38,691 bases of DNA, taken from Thermomucor indicae-seudaticae. Lineage: Eukaryota > Mucoromycota > Mucoromycetes > Mucorales > Lichtheimiaceae. The DNA lies in NCBI GenBank assembly GCA_000787465.1, contig JSYX01000327.1:1-38691 (forward strand), written 5' to 3'. The translations under genes and the position numbers were made by a program. Position 1 is the first letter of the stretch. The number at the start of each line of letters is the position of its first letter. Below are positions 11,649-22,217 of the stretch, piece after piece. A model generated the notes under the pieces. That model was given only the letters and a program-made list of their open reading frames with translations, was not told where the DNA came from and made no database searches.

Positions 11649-11928
11649 GTGCAAGAGAAAAGGAAAAAAAAAAGAAAAGAGGATATCCTCAATGCAACTC
11701 TTTTCTTCCCTTGTTTGTATGTGATGTCGAAGAAAAAAAAAAAGAGGAAAGGGTTAGCAAGAACAAGGGAGTGAGAGAGAGAAAATGAAATGGAGCGAAG
11801 AGAGAGAGAATGTGGTGGTTGCATTTAAAAGAATCTTTGCCCTTTCAGCCATAGGAAAATATATATACGAGTTTGTTTATACCAAAAAGAAAAAAGAGCC
11901 GATCGAACTTGCAGGTTGTTGGGGTCCA

Positions 11929-14900
11929 TTATTCGTCGATCCATTCCACTACGGAGCCCGTGCTTAGAGCCCATGCCTCTAGCAGACAGATAAAGCCCCA
12001 GCCTTCCGTGGTTTTGCGTTTCTTGAACAGGTTCATGCTTCCATGTGTCGATAGCGACATGACGTGATCCGTCGTCACCACAATGACTTTGCACCTAAAA
12101 AGTCGGTGAATATGAGTTGTATTTCTTTTTTGGACGCAATGATTAAGAAGGACTGACCGAGCTCGCGAAATCGCGACGTTCCAGCGCTTAAAATCCAGCA
12201 GGAAATCGATCCGATGGTCAGCAATGTCCGCAAACGTGAAGCAAGCCAAGACCAGTTCGCACTCCTGGCCTTGCATCTTTTCAACCGTGTCGACCAAGAT
12301 CTGTTCACCACCAAAGTCCTGGGCGAGAAGCCGTCGCTGCACAGCGGCACGTTGCCGATGATGCGGGGTGACGACCATGACCCTATGGTTGTTCCTCTTG
12401 CTGGCGTGAAAGTGAGCGCGTACGATCTGTTCCACGACATTGGCTTCGAGTTCAGTTTCTGGTTCATTCCGGCGGCTACCACTACGTGCGCGCACCACCA
12501 CGATGGATTTGTTGGGATCGAGAATCGATTTCAAGCGTTGATCCGTCAGACGGTCTGCATCGTACTCTAAACGGAGACGCGGGTAATGAGAAGCAAGGTC
12601 ATTGCCGTACACTTGCATAAAAAATCCATTCAGTTCGTCATTCTACAAGGATGATACGTTTCAGCATGTACTATTACCATGAGTGCAGATTGATACGTTA
12701 CCATTCGCCAGTTGTCCTTGAGCTGAATCGTACAGGGTCCAAAGTCATGCCTGGAGCCCTTTCGAAGGATAAACTCCTCGGACGAGATGGCTTTATTGTC
12801 CCGCGTCCTCATCAAACACTGCTGGATCGAGCCAAATAACAAGGGTTCACTCGCATCGAGCTTGGGATATTCATTTTGAAGTATCGGACCGAGTTGCTAA
12901 AAAAGCGAGATCAATCTTCCTTCTAGTCTTTGCATGCTTTGATGTGAAAGGTGAAATTACCATATGATCACCTGCGACCACAAGGCGTCCCTTGCTTTGG
13001 TGCAGACACCGAATCGCTAAAGCAGCATCCGAAACAAGTAGCTTGATCATGCCGTCAATTCCCTCTGTCTATATATATCTTTCGCCTGTTCTTTTTTACC
13101 TGAGAAGCCTCATCTATAATCATCATATCACAGCCATCCCATTTGTTCCATTGCTTTCTAACTTTGTGCCAATCCCACACGGTGCCACCAGCAACAACTG
13201 CCGCTATATCTGCTTCCGTGACTTTTCGCTGTAGCTGTTGCGCTGTGCAGTGGATCATCCCTTCTTGATCTCCATTATTCCCCGAAGAGCCCAAGCTGAT
13301 CAGCTTGAATTCTTTCTGAGAGCAGCTGCGACTACGGACTTGGGCGATCCTTTTCAACAGGTTCATAATGGCATGTCTTGTGAACGCAGTGATGCCTATA
13401 AGCAGACGTTGTTGTCCCTTGTGCAAGTGCTGGATAAACCAATTGATAAACAGTGCCAAAAATTCCGTCTTTCCTGAGCCCTGCGCATGCATCTTTGGTT
13501 ACCCAAGAAAAGTTCGCGCCCTTTTTTCATGCCAATACTCTTTTCCTTTACCGGTGGTCCCCAGACGATCTGAAGTCTCCTTTGAATGATCTTTTCGGAT
13601 ATGTCCTTTTGGGAAGGCGACATGGAAAAACTGTCGCGTAATTTTAAAGCCGTGGCCTTTTCCTCGGCCGTCAAGTCATCATCATCCTTGGGAGTCTCCG
13701 CCCAAGCATTCGGATCCTCTAACAATGGCTATAAAGATCCTAAATAACGGAGCATCCAGCATCGTTTTATTTCTATGATTTACTTGAAAGATGTCCTCCC
13801 TTTCAGCGTCCATTTCTTGGAGAGCTTCCAAGACCTTGTCGGTATTGAAATCCACGTATCGCTGGTATAACCGGTAAACCTTGCCTGGAACAAGGCCCAG
13901 GTGCTTGAAGTACCCTTGCAGGCTTACGCCGTCTTCCTCCACAGAGTAGATGCTGAATGCGGAGGCTCCCAAGTTGCGCATCGAGCCACGATATACCAAG
14001 TCCGGATACGCAACCGCTTCGAGTATTCCCTATATCCCGCGCTGTTTTAGCTCGCTAAATCTGGGTCGACGGAAGGAAATCCTCTTTTACCTCTGTCGTA
14101 TCAGGCACAAGCAGATAGTCTTTCATGGTGGATTTAGTCAAGGTGCTTAGCTTGACCCGCGCGTCTTCTTGATCACTGTCTGCCAAGCTGAACGACGCGA
14201 CCCACGATACGGATTGGCGGACAGGGCTTACCACCTTTTGGAGCCGGCGGAACCGGAGACGCAGCCCTCCTCCTCCCTGGGACTGCTGCGATAACAAATC
14301 CGCGAGCCGCGACGCACGGACACTGTCACATGATGCCAGCATCTCCATCTGCTTAAAAAAGGAAAGCCGACCGAGATGAGGCGACTTGAACACGCGCAAA
14401 GTTGGCCATGTAAAGGGCTTGCTCTCGAGACAAAAGACGAGCTGTCCTGTCTGCGCCTCGTAGTTTATCGCTAATTGGCGGAACCGGTCCAAGATTGAAT
14501 GAAGCCAATCGACTTGCTCGAGTAAAACAGCCTGTGTTGACGAGGATCCAGTGACCCAGTCGCCATAGATTTCTTGGTCGTCCATGATATCGTTAGCGTC
14601 GTCATCATCGCACATCCATTGCACCATATCTTTCAGAGTATAGTATCCAGGGACACCTAAAGCAACGTGATCCCGCAGCAATTGCTCGATGCTGACCATT
14701 CGGGCGACGGTCACCCTGTTGTTGTTTTCCATGACTTCAGGATGTCCCGAAAACGGGGTGAGCGACAGTAACTGGGTATCCTGGAATAACGCCAGAAGGC
14801 AGTTCATCGCTTGCTGCGTTGTCGTTGAGCGTGTTTCGGCATCCTCTATCCAATCGTCGGCATGGGCGACAAGGTCAAACAGGCACTTTTGTAACCTCCA

Positions 14901-16285
14901 TTTGGCGCTCACGTCACTGGTCACAATGGTACAACGCGATCGGAGGTTCTCCATATCGGTGAGCACCGTTGCCAGATCGCGAACAAGACACATAGTAAGG
15001 TCAATATAATCCTTCGGCCTGCGCGCTGAGGGAGTAACGGCGCCGACGTATTGGCGTCCCGGTTCTTTATGTCTTGGATCAAACACCTTGATGGCGTAAG
15101 CACATAGCTTTTGAGATAGAGGATCAGTGATGAGCGACAGAACAATGTCATCGTCCGTCTCTTTGGCAAGATAGAGTACAGGCTTGCCTATAAACTGCAT
15201 TTTTAACCTCTTGTCAGACTTCTTTTTTCTTTTTGCTCGAACCCACCCGTCTCTACTTACCTGAGGCTTCTTTGTCTTGTACGCATCAAGATAACAAGCG
15301 ACCGTCTGGTCGTGAGTATCCAAATTCAAGTGACTCAGTTGGTTTGCGAGATCTTCAATGTCGTTGTTGTCGGCTTGGTAATGATAGCGTTTCAGACGTT
15401 CCTCTGTCATGTACGGAATGGTTCCTGCCGCCTCCTTCCGGCAATAGGTCGTATAACTGCACGATTTGCATTTTGCATTGTACAGCCAATTTGGCTTGTC
15501 CGTCCTGATGATGGCAGGCAACTCATGACTGTAAAAGTGTTTGATCTTTGGTATCATCAAGTCCACACGGAACGTTTCCGGTTCCATGTCACTGGAAGGC
15601 AACCATACTCCTCCGACGGGATCCATTTCCAGGTTACGGATATCTTGAACCAGCAAAGATAGCAAATAGCTATAGGATCCCACTTGAAACTAGTTTGCCC
15701 CTCTCAACTATCAGTTTCTCTGTTCTATTTGTTTTTGGCTGATATCACTTTATTTTTTTTACCTGGTGGGATGTACTGACTGACTTGGAAGACTTGATAT
15801 CAATCACAAAAATCATGCGCGCTTTGGTGGTAGGATCCTGCTTGATCCATAACAAGTCGGGAATGGCGCGTCCCAGACGATAGTTCTTGTCCTCATAAAA
15901 CCATTCGGGCAACTCGAAAGGTAATTGATACAAGACCTGCCCCACCTTGGCTTCTCTCAGGACTTGTTTGGTCTGAGAAACCGGAGTGGCAGAGTGATCG
16001 ACGATTTCAATGGCGGACCACGATCGAAGCGAGACTAACAACTCGGCTTCGAATGCATTGCCACGATTACAATGCTGTTGGGTATTCGCATTCTTCTTCT
16101 TCGTGCCATGCCGCAGTACCCCGTCTGCACTTCCGGTCAACTTGACATGCTGATCGCATTGGAAGTAAAAACTCTGCGCAAGTCCCGAAACGGTAAAGCG
16201 AGGAACGTCCTGGACGACACGTACACCTCTTTGAACTCTGCATTCCTATCGTCTTCCTTCGCGATTTCTCGCTTACGTGTGTCAT
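11929..16285 (-). CDS. Fe-S RecB-like nuclease fused to Upf1/Dna2-type SF1 helicase, about 1250 aa
   Basis: Clear minus-strand exons: 15763 upward (from about 16245 or 16173), 15689-15261, 15194-14091, 14029-13784, 13728-13552, 13480-13100, 13041-12961, 12896-12702, 12642-12158 and 12094-11929. The N-terminal part is a PD-(D/E)XK nuclease: RAIPDLLWIK, then FVIDIKSSK, with a likely 4Fe-4S cluster made by a Cys in FYFQC plus C-x2-C-x5-C (CKSCSYTTYC), as in Cas4, AddB and Dna2. The C-terminal part is an SF1B helicase: GPPGSGKTE (Walker A, split by an intron), IIDEAS (Walker B), VVAGDHMQLGP, DTVEKMQGQECELV and WNVAISRAR. The order resembles bacterial TM0106-type nuclease-helicases and Dna2. Role in DNA processing is inferred. 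The 5' end is uncertain: the only upstream ATG (16285) needs either a 31-nt or a 103-nt intron. Confidence 0.85.
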
Positions 16286-16449
16286 TACCGCAGCAGGCGA
16301 GTAGAAGAAAGGTTAAAATAACGTTTCAAGTTTTATGCCGAAAAATAGTGGGTTTAATATCAATGAGACACGGACACAGAGAGGTAAGGATAAGGATATA
16401 ATACAAGTATGTACAAAAGGAGGGTGGAGGGAATTTTTTTCTTTTCTTT
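16286..16449. other. Short intergenic gap between transporter and helicase
   Basis: 164 bp between the stop of the phosphate transporter (16450) and the most upstream ATG of the helicase gene, both on the minus strand. The gap must hold the transporter 3' end and the helicase promoter. It contains no other ATG on the minus strand, which limits where the helicase can start. Confidence 0.5.
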
Positions 16450-18117
16450 CTACAGCTTGTTGGATTTAGAGGATCCAGAGATAACGGGTTCAAGTGAAGT
16501 TATTGGCATTTCGATGGTTTCCTGTGTGTGGTCTTCTTCAAAGTAGGACAGATCGAGACCTTTGGATTCTGGAATACAGAAGTACGTGACGACGAAACCC
16601 AGGAACATGATACCAGCGAAAATGCCGAGAACTTCGGGCAAGAAGGCATGTTTACCCGGAGGACCACCGTGGTCGACCAAGACGTTGAATGCAAACGACG
16701 CGAGGATGGCACCTGCCTTACCAGAAGCAGCTGAGATACCGTGAGCCGATGCACGCACCTTGGTAGGGAACACTTCGCCAGGAACAATAAAGGTGGTACT
16801 GTTGGCGCCAAAGTTCTGGAATAGTTGAGCCAAGGTAAAGATGGTGATGAAAGCAGGCATGGCGTGATCACGCAGTGGATAGTAGGCAGCGGCCAGGATG
16901 ACGAAAAGGATAGTGCAGACGCCAAAGCCCATGAGCTGGATAGGCCGACGGCCCCAGCGCTCGATAAAGATGACTGTCAAGTAGTAGCCGGGAACCGAAC
17001 CCAGACAAGTGATAATGATTTGGCCGACCGCGTTCGCCCAGAGGGTTTCAAAGGGAGTAGGCTTACTGGAGAAGCCAATGGCTTCCAGGACGTACGAGTT
17101 GTTGAGACCGAGACCATAGAACGCAATGTCCAACAGGAACCAGGACACGGATGTGCCAAAGAGAACCTTGAAATGCTTCCATTGGCCAAAGTAGCTTCTG
17201 AATTCTTGCCAGTGGTTTCGCTTGCTGGTGTCGACCTTGGTGTACTGCTTGGAGAGCTCTTCAGAGATCTGTTGACCCTTGGCAGCCGCAGCGGCTTCAA
17301 TGTCGTGCTCGACATCCAGAGCGTAGCGAGGAGATTCGGGCATGGTGAAACGCAGGTAAACGGTGGCTACAGCAGGCACAGCACCCAGACCGATACAGAG
17401 ACGCCAGACGTAGTCGAGGTTGTACACATCCGCGTTGACGGCTCCTTTGAAGATGGCGAGCACGATCAAGGTCACGATAGCCGCCGCCAGGTTGCCAATG
17501 CCTTGCATTGAGAAAATCAAGCCCATCATCATACCACGGCGACCGGTTGCACTCCATTCAGAAACGACAGTGGCGCTCATAGGATAATCACCTATAGTAC
17601 TTGAGCCGTTACTGATTGGTTTCTCCTTTTTTCCGGCATATTTATACATACCTCCGATGCCAAACCCAAGAACAAGACGCCAGAGACCCAGGAAGGCAAC
17701 GGCCGAGACACCACGAACGGCAGAGGCAGATGTGGCGCAATTGATGGTACCAATAATAATAACCAAAAGTTCAAAACCGTAAATCTTACGACCCAGGATG
17801 TCACCAAGGAAGCCAAAAAAGAGCTGGCCAATGAGTGTACCGACGGATGTCATGCCCTTGACAACACCTTCGATATCCGAGGGCATCTTGTTGCCACTTT
17901 GTGAATAGTAGACATAGCCAAGCATGGGAGTCACCAAGTTGATAATGAAGATGTCATAGGCATCCGTAAAGAAGCCTGCGCCGGCGGTCAGGATCGTACG
18001 CACTGTGAACCAATTGAACTTGCTGCCAGCAGCGCCATCGTCCAGCTTCTCCAAGCTCTTTAGCTTGCGCTGAGCAGCATTCAACTGTGCTTGCTCCAGG
18101 GACGCCGTTGCGGACAT
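16450..18117 (-). CDS. PHO84-type inorganic phosphate:H+ symporter (MFS), 535 aa
   Basis: Two exons, 18117-17652 and 17591-16450, with a 60-nt intron inside the conserved GFGIGGDYPMSA stretch. The product has the twelve-helix MFS layout and family signatures: GFFTDAYDIFIINLVTPML in helix 1, GTLIGQLFFGFLGDILGRK between helices 2 and 3, GIGGDYPMSATVVSEW in helix 4, PESPRY before the long cytoplasmic loop, and FGANSTTFIVPGEVFPTKVRAS in the second half. These match the fungal/plant Pi:H+ symporters (PHO84, PHT1). It should import phosphate across the plasma membrane. The ATG at 18117 gives the usual short N-terminus; the frame is open 56 codons further, but that extension is not family-like and is taken as 5' UTR. 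The C-terminal tail is acidic, then basic, and ends in KSNKL. Confidence 0.93.
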   Translation of the reverse strand: MSATASLEQAQLNAAQRKLKSLEKLDDGAAGSKFNWFTVRTILTAGAGFFTDAYDIFIINLVTPMLGYVYYSQSGNKMPSDIEGVVKGMTSVGTLIGQLFFGFLGDILGRKIYGFELLVIIIGTINCATSASAVRGVSAVAFLGLWRLVLGFGIGGMYKYAGKKEKPISNGSSTIGDYPMSATVVSEWSATGRRGMMMGLIFSMQGIGNLAAAIVTLIVLAIFKGAVNADVYNLDYVWRLCIGLGAVPAVATVYLRFTMPESPRYALDVEHDIEAAAAAKGQQISEELSKQYTKVDTSKRNHWQEFRSYFGQWKHFKVLFGTSVSWFLLDIAFYGLGLNNSYVLEAIGFSSKPTPFETLWANAVGQIIITCLGSVPGYYLTVIFIERWGRRPIQLMGFGVCTILFVILAAAYYPLRDHAMPAFITIFTLAQLFQNFGANSTTFIVPGEVFPTKVRASAHGISAASGKAGAILASFAFNVLVDHGGPPGKHAFLPEVLGIFAGIMFLGFVVTYFCIPESKGLDLSYFEEDHTQETIEMPITSLEPVISGSSKSNKL

Positions 18118-18742
18118 GGAAAGAAAGAAATAAGGTTTTAGAAAAAAGGGAGGACAGAGAGAAAGGAAAAGGAGATGTTTGTTTGGGACGACTTTTATAG
18201 ATGTGAGGGTGTGTGGTGTCGTGTGGTGTCGGGTGGGTTCGTGCCATTGGTCTTGTCCTTGGTCGTTGAATGATTTGCAAGCCAATCACACTTGCTTTTC
18301 GATGCGCGTGCGCTCGTCCCATCTTTTTTCTTCGCTCCAAAACCACCGATACCCTGGAAATTGCTTCTTTTTTCCCTTTTATACATTTTAGTATAATTTT
18401 GCCCAAAGATGTTGTCCCAACTTATGCACCTGTGATGCAACGCTTTGCTCATTGAGAAAACAACCCTCGATACGACCCGTTTGAACAAGGTGGATTGTCT
18501 GTGCGAAGAAAACAACGTGGCAAATGCATGCGTTTTGATTGGCAGATTCCACAGGATTCGTGTTACGGTTCGGTGTAACGTTATCCGATCTCTGGAACAC
18601 AATTGCCTTTTTCCGAGAATAAGCATGAAGCGTAATCGTGCGACATTGCCGTTTCGCCATCTCTTTAGCAACGAATATGTCATAGTTTATTTGTCAGCGA
18701 ATGGCGTTGATCTAGATTGTGGCAACTGATTTATCCTTCTTA
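18118..18742. other. Upstream region of the phosphate transporter
   Basis: No supported gene. Just upstream of the transporter ATG is a GTGTGGTGTCGTGTGG-type tandem stretch (about 18206-18235) and a pyrimidine/purine-rich 5' UTR-like segment. I saw no CACGTG (the strong Pho4 site). One CACGTT lies on the minus strand at 18514-18519, which could occur by chance. Confidence 0.4.
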
Positions 18743-18892
18743 TTAGGTGTGATCCAAAAGAATTGCCTTGAGCGAATTCGAACGGTTGGGACTCGCGTTC
18801 CTGGCGCGCGGAGGAATCAACCGCATGATCTCGTGGGTTTCATCATCCGCAGAGCGTGATTTGCTTGTTGAACGATCTAATGAATATAGCTA
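18743..18892 (-). other. Possible C-terminal exon of an unrecognised or decayed gene
   Basis: On the minus strand a good acceptor (polypyrimidine tract then TTAG at about 18893-18896) is followed by an open frame of about 48 codons that ends at a stop at 18745-18743. The encoded tail is rich in Ser and Arg (DRSTSKSRSADDETHE, then IMRLIPPRARNASPNRSNS and SLKAILLDHT) and looks like a real disordered C-terminus. I could not find a matching upstream exon: the neighbouring minus frame (18941-19141) gives a stop at every join I tried. It may be a relic. Confidence 0.25.
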
Positions 18893-20300
18893 AGCGAAAA
18901 AAAATGATTATATATTATTCGGATAAAACTGGTTCCATCGTTACTCAGCTTCAGAACGAATTACGTAGCGTCGTTTGATATGGACAAGGAAGGGAAAAAC
19001 GCAAAGGCTATCACGAGGCCTCAATAGGTCTGGATGATATAAGCTCTTGGATGGGCTTACGGGCACGCTCCTAACCGCATTCTGACTTGGCAGAAGGTAA
19101 TTCAAAACACATCCTGTCGATTTTCGTTGGAATGATTTCACTGTATACTAGCCATGAAGTGGCCTGTTTTTTTTCACAGCCATGGCATTCCACGATAAGA
19201 ACATAAAGCTCTAAATGTTCTTCCTTTGGAAAGATTATTGGACAGCGATCATTTCTTCGAACGCATACGTCTCAGGACATTTACTGCGCAGTGGCGAATC
19301 TACCCATATCTTTTCCCCTCCATACAGATTCGACGCAGATTGATCTTCACGAATCTGTGTAGATGTCGTGACGAATCTATCCAGATTCTTCACTGTGCTA
19401 TGGGCATATGAGGTGTGATGTTGACCTTCACCCGGTACTGCAGACAGCGCTTAAAAACAATATCCTTCTTGATGTCGACATTCATGTCCAGCATCGAGAG
19501 CGGCCTTCATAAAGACCAGCTGCACTTTGTGTCAACGCTGAATGCCAACCGTTAGGACATATTCTTGAACAAGTTCCTATTGGCATGACATGAGCGCTTC
19601 CAATAAGAGGTAGTGAGTTGAGGAAATGCGAGACGCCAATGGAAGGTTATGCAATCACAAAACATCGTTGCAGCCACTCTAAATTATGACTTTGGAGTCA
19701 TGATTTCCGCATTCCCAACAATGGGCCCCAAAGCAGACTGTGCACTGCACAACGAGAGGGGAGCATGTCTGCTTAACGATCAGCAATGAGTTGTGCAAGG
19801 TTGTTCGCCGAAAGGAACGCTTGTTAATCATTCCAGTAATGTTGGTGTAGAACCCGTGGGTCACTTTGCTATTAGGTGTGTGTTTTAAAACTTTCTCAAC
19901 AAGGCATCGCTTTTTTCCTTGCCAAAACAAAATGTGGGCAGTGCCCGGTTACAAGTTGGGGGAAGCTGCTGCAGTTAGTTCCAATTCTTTGAACGCAAGT
20001 GACGATGCCGAAACAGCAGCGTGGCCGTAACAACAGACGCCAACTTCAAGACTGTATGTGGCAAAAGATCCGCCCAGCACCACTGGTCTGACGGAAGTCA
20101 AAGGGAAAGTATGAAGGGCCGCTGAAAGGGCATATGAAAAAAAGAACAAGTCATAACAAAAAAGCCAGCTTTATTATGCTGCTAGATGAAAACTACTGCC
20201 TACGACAGCTTTGCGTGATGCAAGGCCCGACAGCACAAGGACGCTACGCGGTTTCTTGAGGGGGGGCTTCCTGTTTTGTCTGTCACTTGACGGTTTCCGG
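18893..20300. other. Gene-poor AT-rich region with motif repeats
   Basis: No supported gene. About 19290-19395 contains several copies of CGAATCT or its complement AGATTCG, giving a loose direct and inverted repeat like the element types seen further right. The segment 20120-20185 carries CATAACAAAAAAGCC followed by TTATTATGCTG, the 3' flank motif of the small-membrane-protein array, and marks its left border. Confidence 0.45.
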
Positions 20301-20492
20301 CTAAACAGATAACATAGTTTCATGGAGAATTGTAAAGTGCAATAGACAAGCCTTGCATTTTGGTTGCCTATAGCGACAGATGCAATAATAGAACGCCGAA
20401 GATGCTCAAGGTGATGCAGCCAACGACAGTAGAAGCAAAGACCGTTGCAGCGTGGTCTGAGAACTTGGTGTAGACTGTAGTGAGCCGGGCAT
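20301..20492 (-). pseudogene. Frameshifted small membrane protein, array copy 1
   Basis: The leader (GTATGAAAAAGACAGAAAG, then GGATCATCTTGTTC) and the ATG at 20492 align with the other array units. The first frame (MPGSLQSTPSS...) soon runs to a stop. A second frame encodes a clean membrane helix (HAATVFASTVVGCITLSIFG, then VLLLHLSL). A third encodes a tail CRYRQPKCKACLLHF that matches YRRGRRKTCLFWSV of the copy at 23815. Two frameshifts are therefore needed to read the family layout, so this copy is probably dead. No GT..AG intron restores the frame. Function unknown. Confidence 0.5.
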
Positions 20493-20737
20493 TGTGGACG
20501 TAAGTGGATAAGAACAAGATGATCCGCTATGCTATCGCGCTCTCTTTCTGTCTTTTTCATACTGTCAAATAAACACAGCAAATGGTTTCATATATAATAA
20601 GCGCTGCTGCGCGGGATAGATTCAACATTTAGGTACTCAGTTTCGGTTTTTATTAGAAGATGAACGTGAGTGAAAACTCACGGGGATCTGACTATCCAAA
20701 TTTGGAGGATATAACGTCGTAAGAACAATTCCGGTAT

Positions 20738-20962
20738 CTAGCAGAAGATACATGGTGCATGTGGTTTGTTGCAATTCATTGTTTTTTTTGTCGTTGTTGT
20801 AGGTACGCCACTTGACATCCGTCTACGGACTAACCGGAGGTGTACATAGAGTAGCGCATAGATTGCACCAAAGGTGAGGAAACCCATGGCAAAACCAAGA
20901 AGGCACGTTGCAATGTCGTTCGGGATTTGGTCTTGACCGTACTGTTCGGGGAGAGCCGCCAT
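20738..20962 (-). CDS. Small single-pass membrane protein, array copy 2, 74 aa
   Basis: ATG at 20962 follows a TATA box (GTATAAAAGGG, 21011-21021) by about 50 nt. The short polar N-terminus (MAALPEQYGQDQIPNDIA) is followed by one long hydrophobic helix (residues about 19-43, CLLGFAMGFLTFGAIYALLY), then a basic stop-transfer segment (LRLVRRRM) and a Thr/Lys-rich, Cys-ending tail. The E-x-Y-x-QD pattern before the helix is shared with copy 3. The frame is open further upstream, but that part covers the TATA/leader shared with other copies, so the inner ATG was chosen. Family and function are not recognised. Confidence 0.55.
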   Translation of the reverse strand: MAALPEQYGQDQIPNDIATCLLGFAMGFLTFGAIYALLYVHLRLVRRRMSSGVPTTTTKKTMNCNKPHAPCIFC

Positions 20963-21583
20963 CGAGGAAGTGAAATGAATAAGAACAAGAGGATCCGGCC
21001 CTCTTTTCTGCCCTTTTATACTGTCAAGCAGACTCACCTCGGGAGTAAATGTGTATCATAAGTGAGGACCCTCGGGGAATAGCATTTACGATTAGTCCAT
21101 CGAAACACACACACACACACACCCGATGAAGTCAGTAAAAGCCTCCGAACTGTGTTTAGCGAAACCCACAGTGAGCCAGTCTTTGCGACCATATTGCACA
21201 ACGGCGTATCTGGGGCTTTTGCATAATAGAGCACTGATTCCATGCGCGGAATATTTCCAGTTCAATGGTCATTTATTAAAGCAAATGGTCTTATATATAA
21301 TGCGAAGTTAGTTACGCAGAAAGCTGTGTATAAACGTGTCTGACATATTATGGGACGACATTTGAATTACCAGATAACGTATCAGAAGCGGGAAAGCTCA
21401 ACCAAAGGGACAAAGGCAGGATGTTAGCTAGTCGGCAGTTTGTTAGTTCATGATGCTGGTGGTTCTTCTCATATGCATCGAAAATTGAAATGAAGGAGCA
21501 TGAAGATACTGCACTAAAGAAGAAGAACGGATGCCTAACGGCAAGCCGTTTTTATTATGGGTAGGACATGGTGTACTGACAGA

Positions 21584-21898
21584 CTAATATCTCTCATAGA
21601 GGCTATAATCGCTTAGAGTAATAGGGGAGAGACAGAGAGAGGGCGGAGGGAGGGAGAGAGAGGGACTGAATGCGCGGGCGTCTCCACGTATGGAAGAAAC
21701 CTCCGAGGCTTGCTGCATTTCATTCTTCTGTTGCTCGCGGCGCGCCTGTTTCGCCTTTTCCCATAGATACCGAAGGAGGAAGTATAGTATAACGCCAACC
21801 AGACCAACCATGAAGAGGATAACGACAATACTAATAAACATCCTTGCAGCGTTCGCCATGACATTGTCTTGAATGTAGTCTTCCCCGCCAGCCAGCAT
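21584..21898 (-). CDS. Small single-pass membrane protein, array copy 3, 104 aa
   Basis: ATG at 21898, with a TATA box (AGTATAAAAGG, 21957-21967) about 60 nt upstream. The N-terminus (MLAGGEDYIQDNVMANAA) resembles copy 2, followed by a strong helix at about residues 20-42 (MFISIVVILFMVGLVGVILY) and a basic juxtamembrane segment (KAKQARREQQK). The tail after residue 60 is Ser/Pro/Leu-rich and overlaps a GAGAGAGGG tract in the DNA, so it may be a recent read-through. No signal-peptidase site is obvious; an N-out/C-in single-pass topology is expected from the positive charges after the helix. Function unknown. Confidence 0.55.
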   Translation of the reverse strand: MLAGGEDYIQDNVMANAARMFISIVVILFMVGLVGVILYFLLRYLWEKAKQARREQQKNEMQQASEVSSIRGDARAFSPSLSLPPPSLCLSPITLSDYSLYERY

Positions 21899-22087
21899 TG
21901 TAGAAGTGAGTAAATAAGAAAAGATGATCCGCCATCCTATGGCCTCCGCTTTCTGTCCTTTTATACTTGTCAAGCGAAACCAAGCTCAGAAACAAAGAAA
22001 CAAACACAATTGTTTCACTGTGTATATAATAAGCATGGCCGCGGGGATATTTCAATGATTGACTATTATTAGCTGTAAAACCAGTTC

Positions 22088-22217
22088 GCCGTAGCTGGTA
22101 CGGCTACGTACCACTCGGTTTCAGCCTGAAGCAGAAAGGGGTCTTTTATTGTCTCAAACATTTTATGCAATAAATAGTTTTCTGAGTCAATTATGCAAAG
22201 ACATGATTTCATCATTA
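22088..22217. repeat. Dispersed 130-bp repeat, copy A
   Basis: From GCCGTAGC.GGTA..GGCTACGTACC to ACATGATTTCATCATTA this segment matches 33917-34046 in the same orientation, with most positions identical by eye. It lies in a spacer of the small-protein array and interrupts the similarity to the spacer to its left. It starts with a small inverted repeat (CGTAGC / GCTACG). Confidence 0.75.

Noticed and set aside
16825..17511. 228-codon open frame on the plus strand
   Set aside because: Antisense to the conserved MFS transporter, and no recognisable domain.
18118..18285. N-terminal extension of the phosphate transporter by 56 codons
   Set aside because: The frame is open but the residues (with HHTTPHTLTS) do not resemble the family start; the ATG at 18117 fits the usual length.
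21106..21121. CACACA microsatellite as a functional element
   Set aside because: A plain dinucleotide run between array units; nothing suggests more than a simple repeat.
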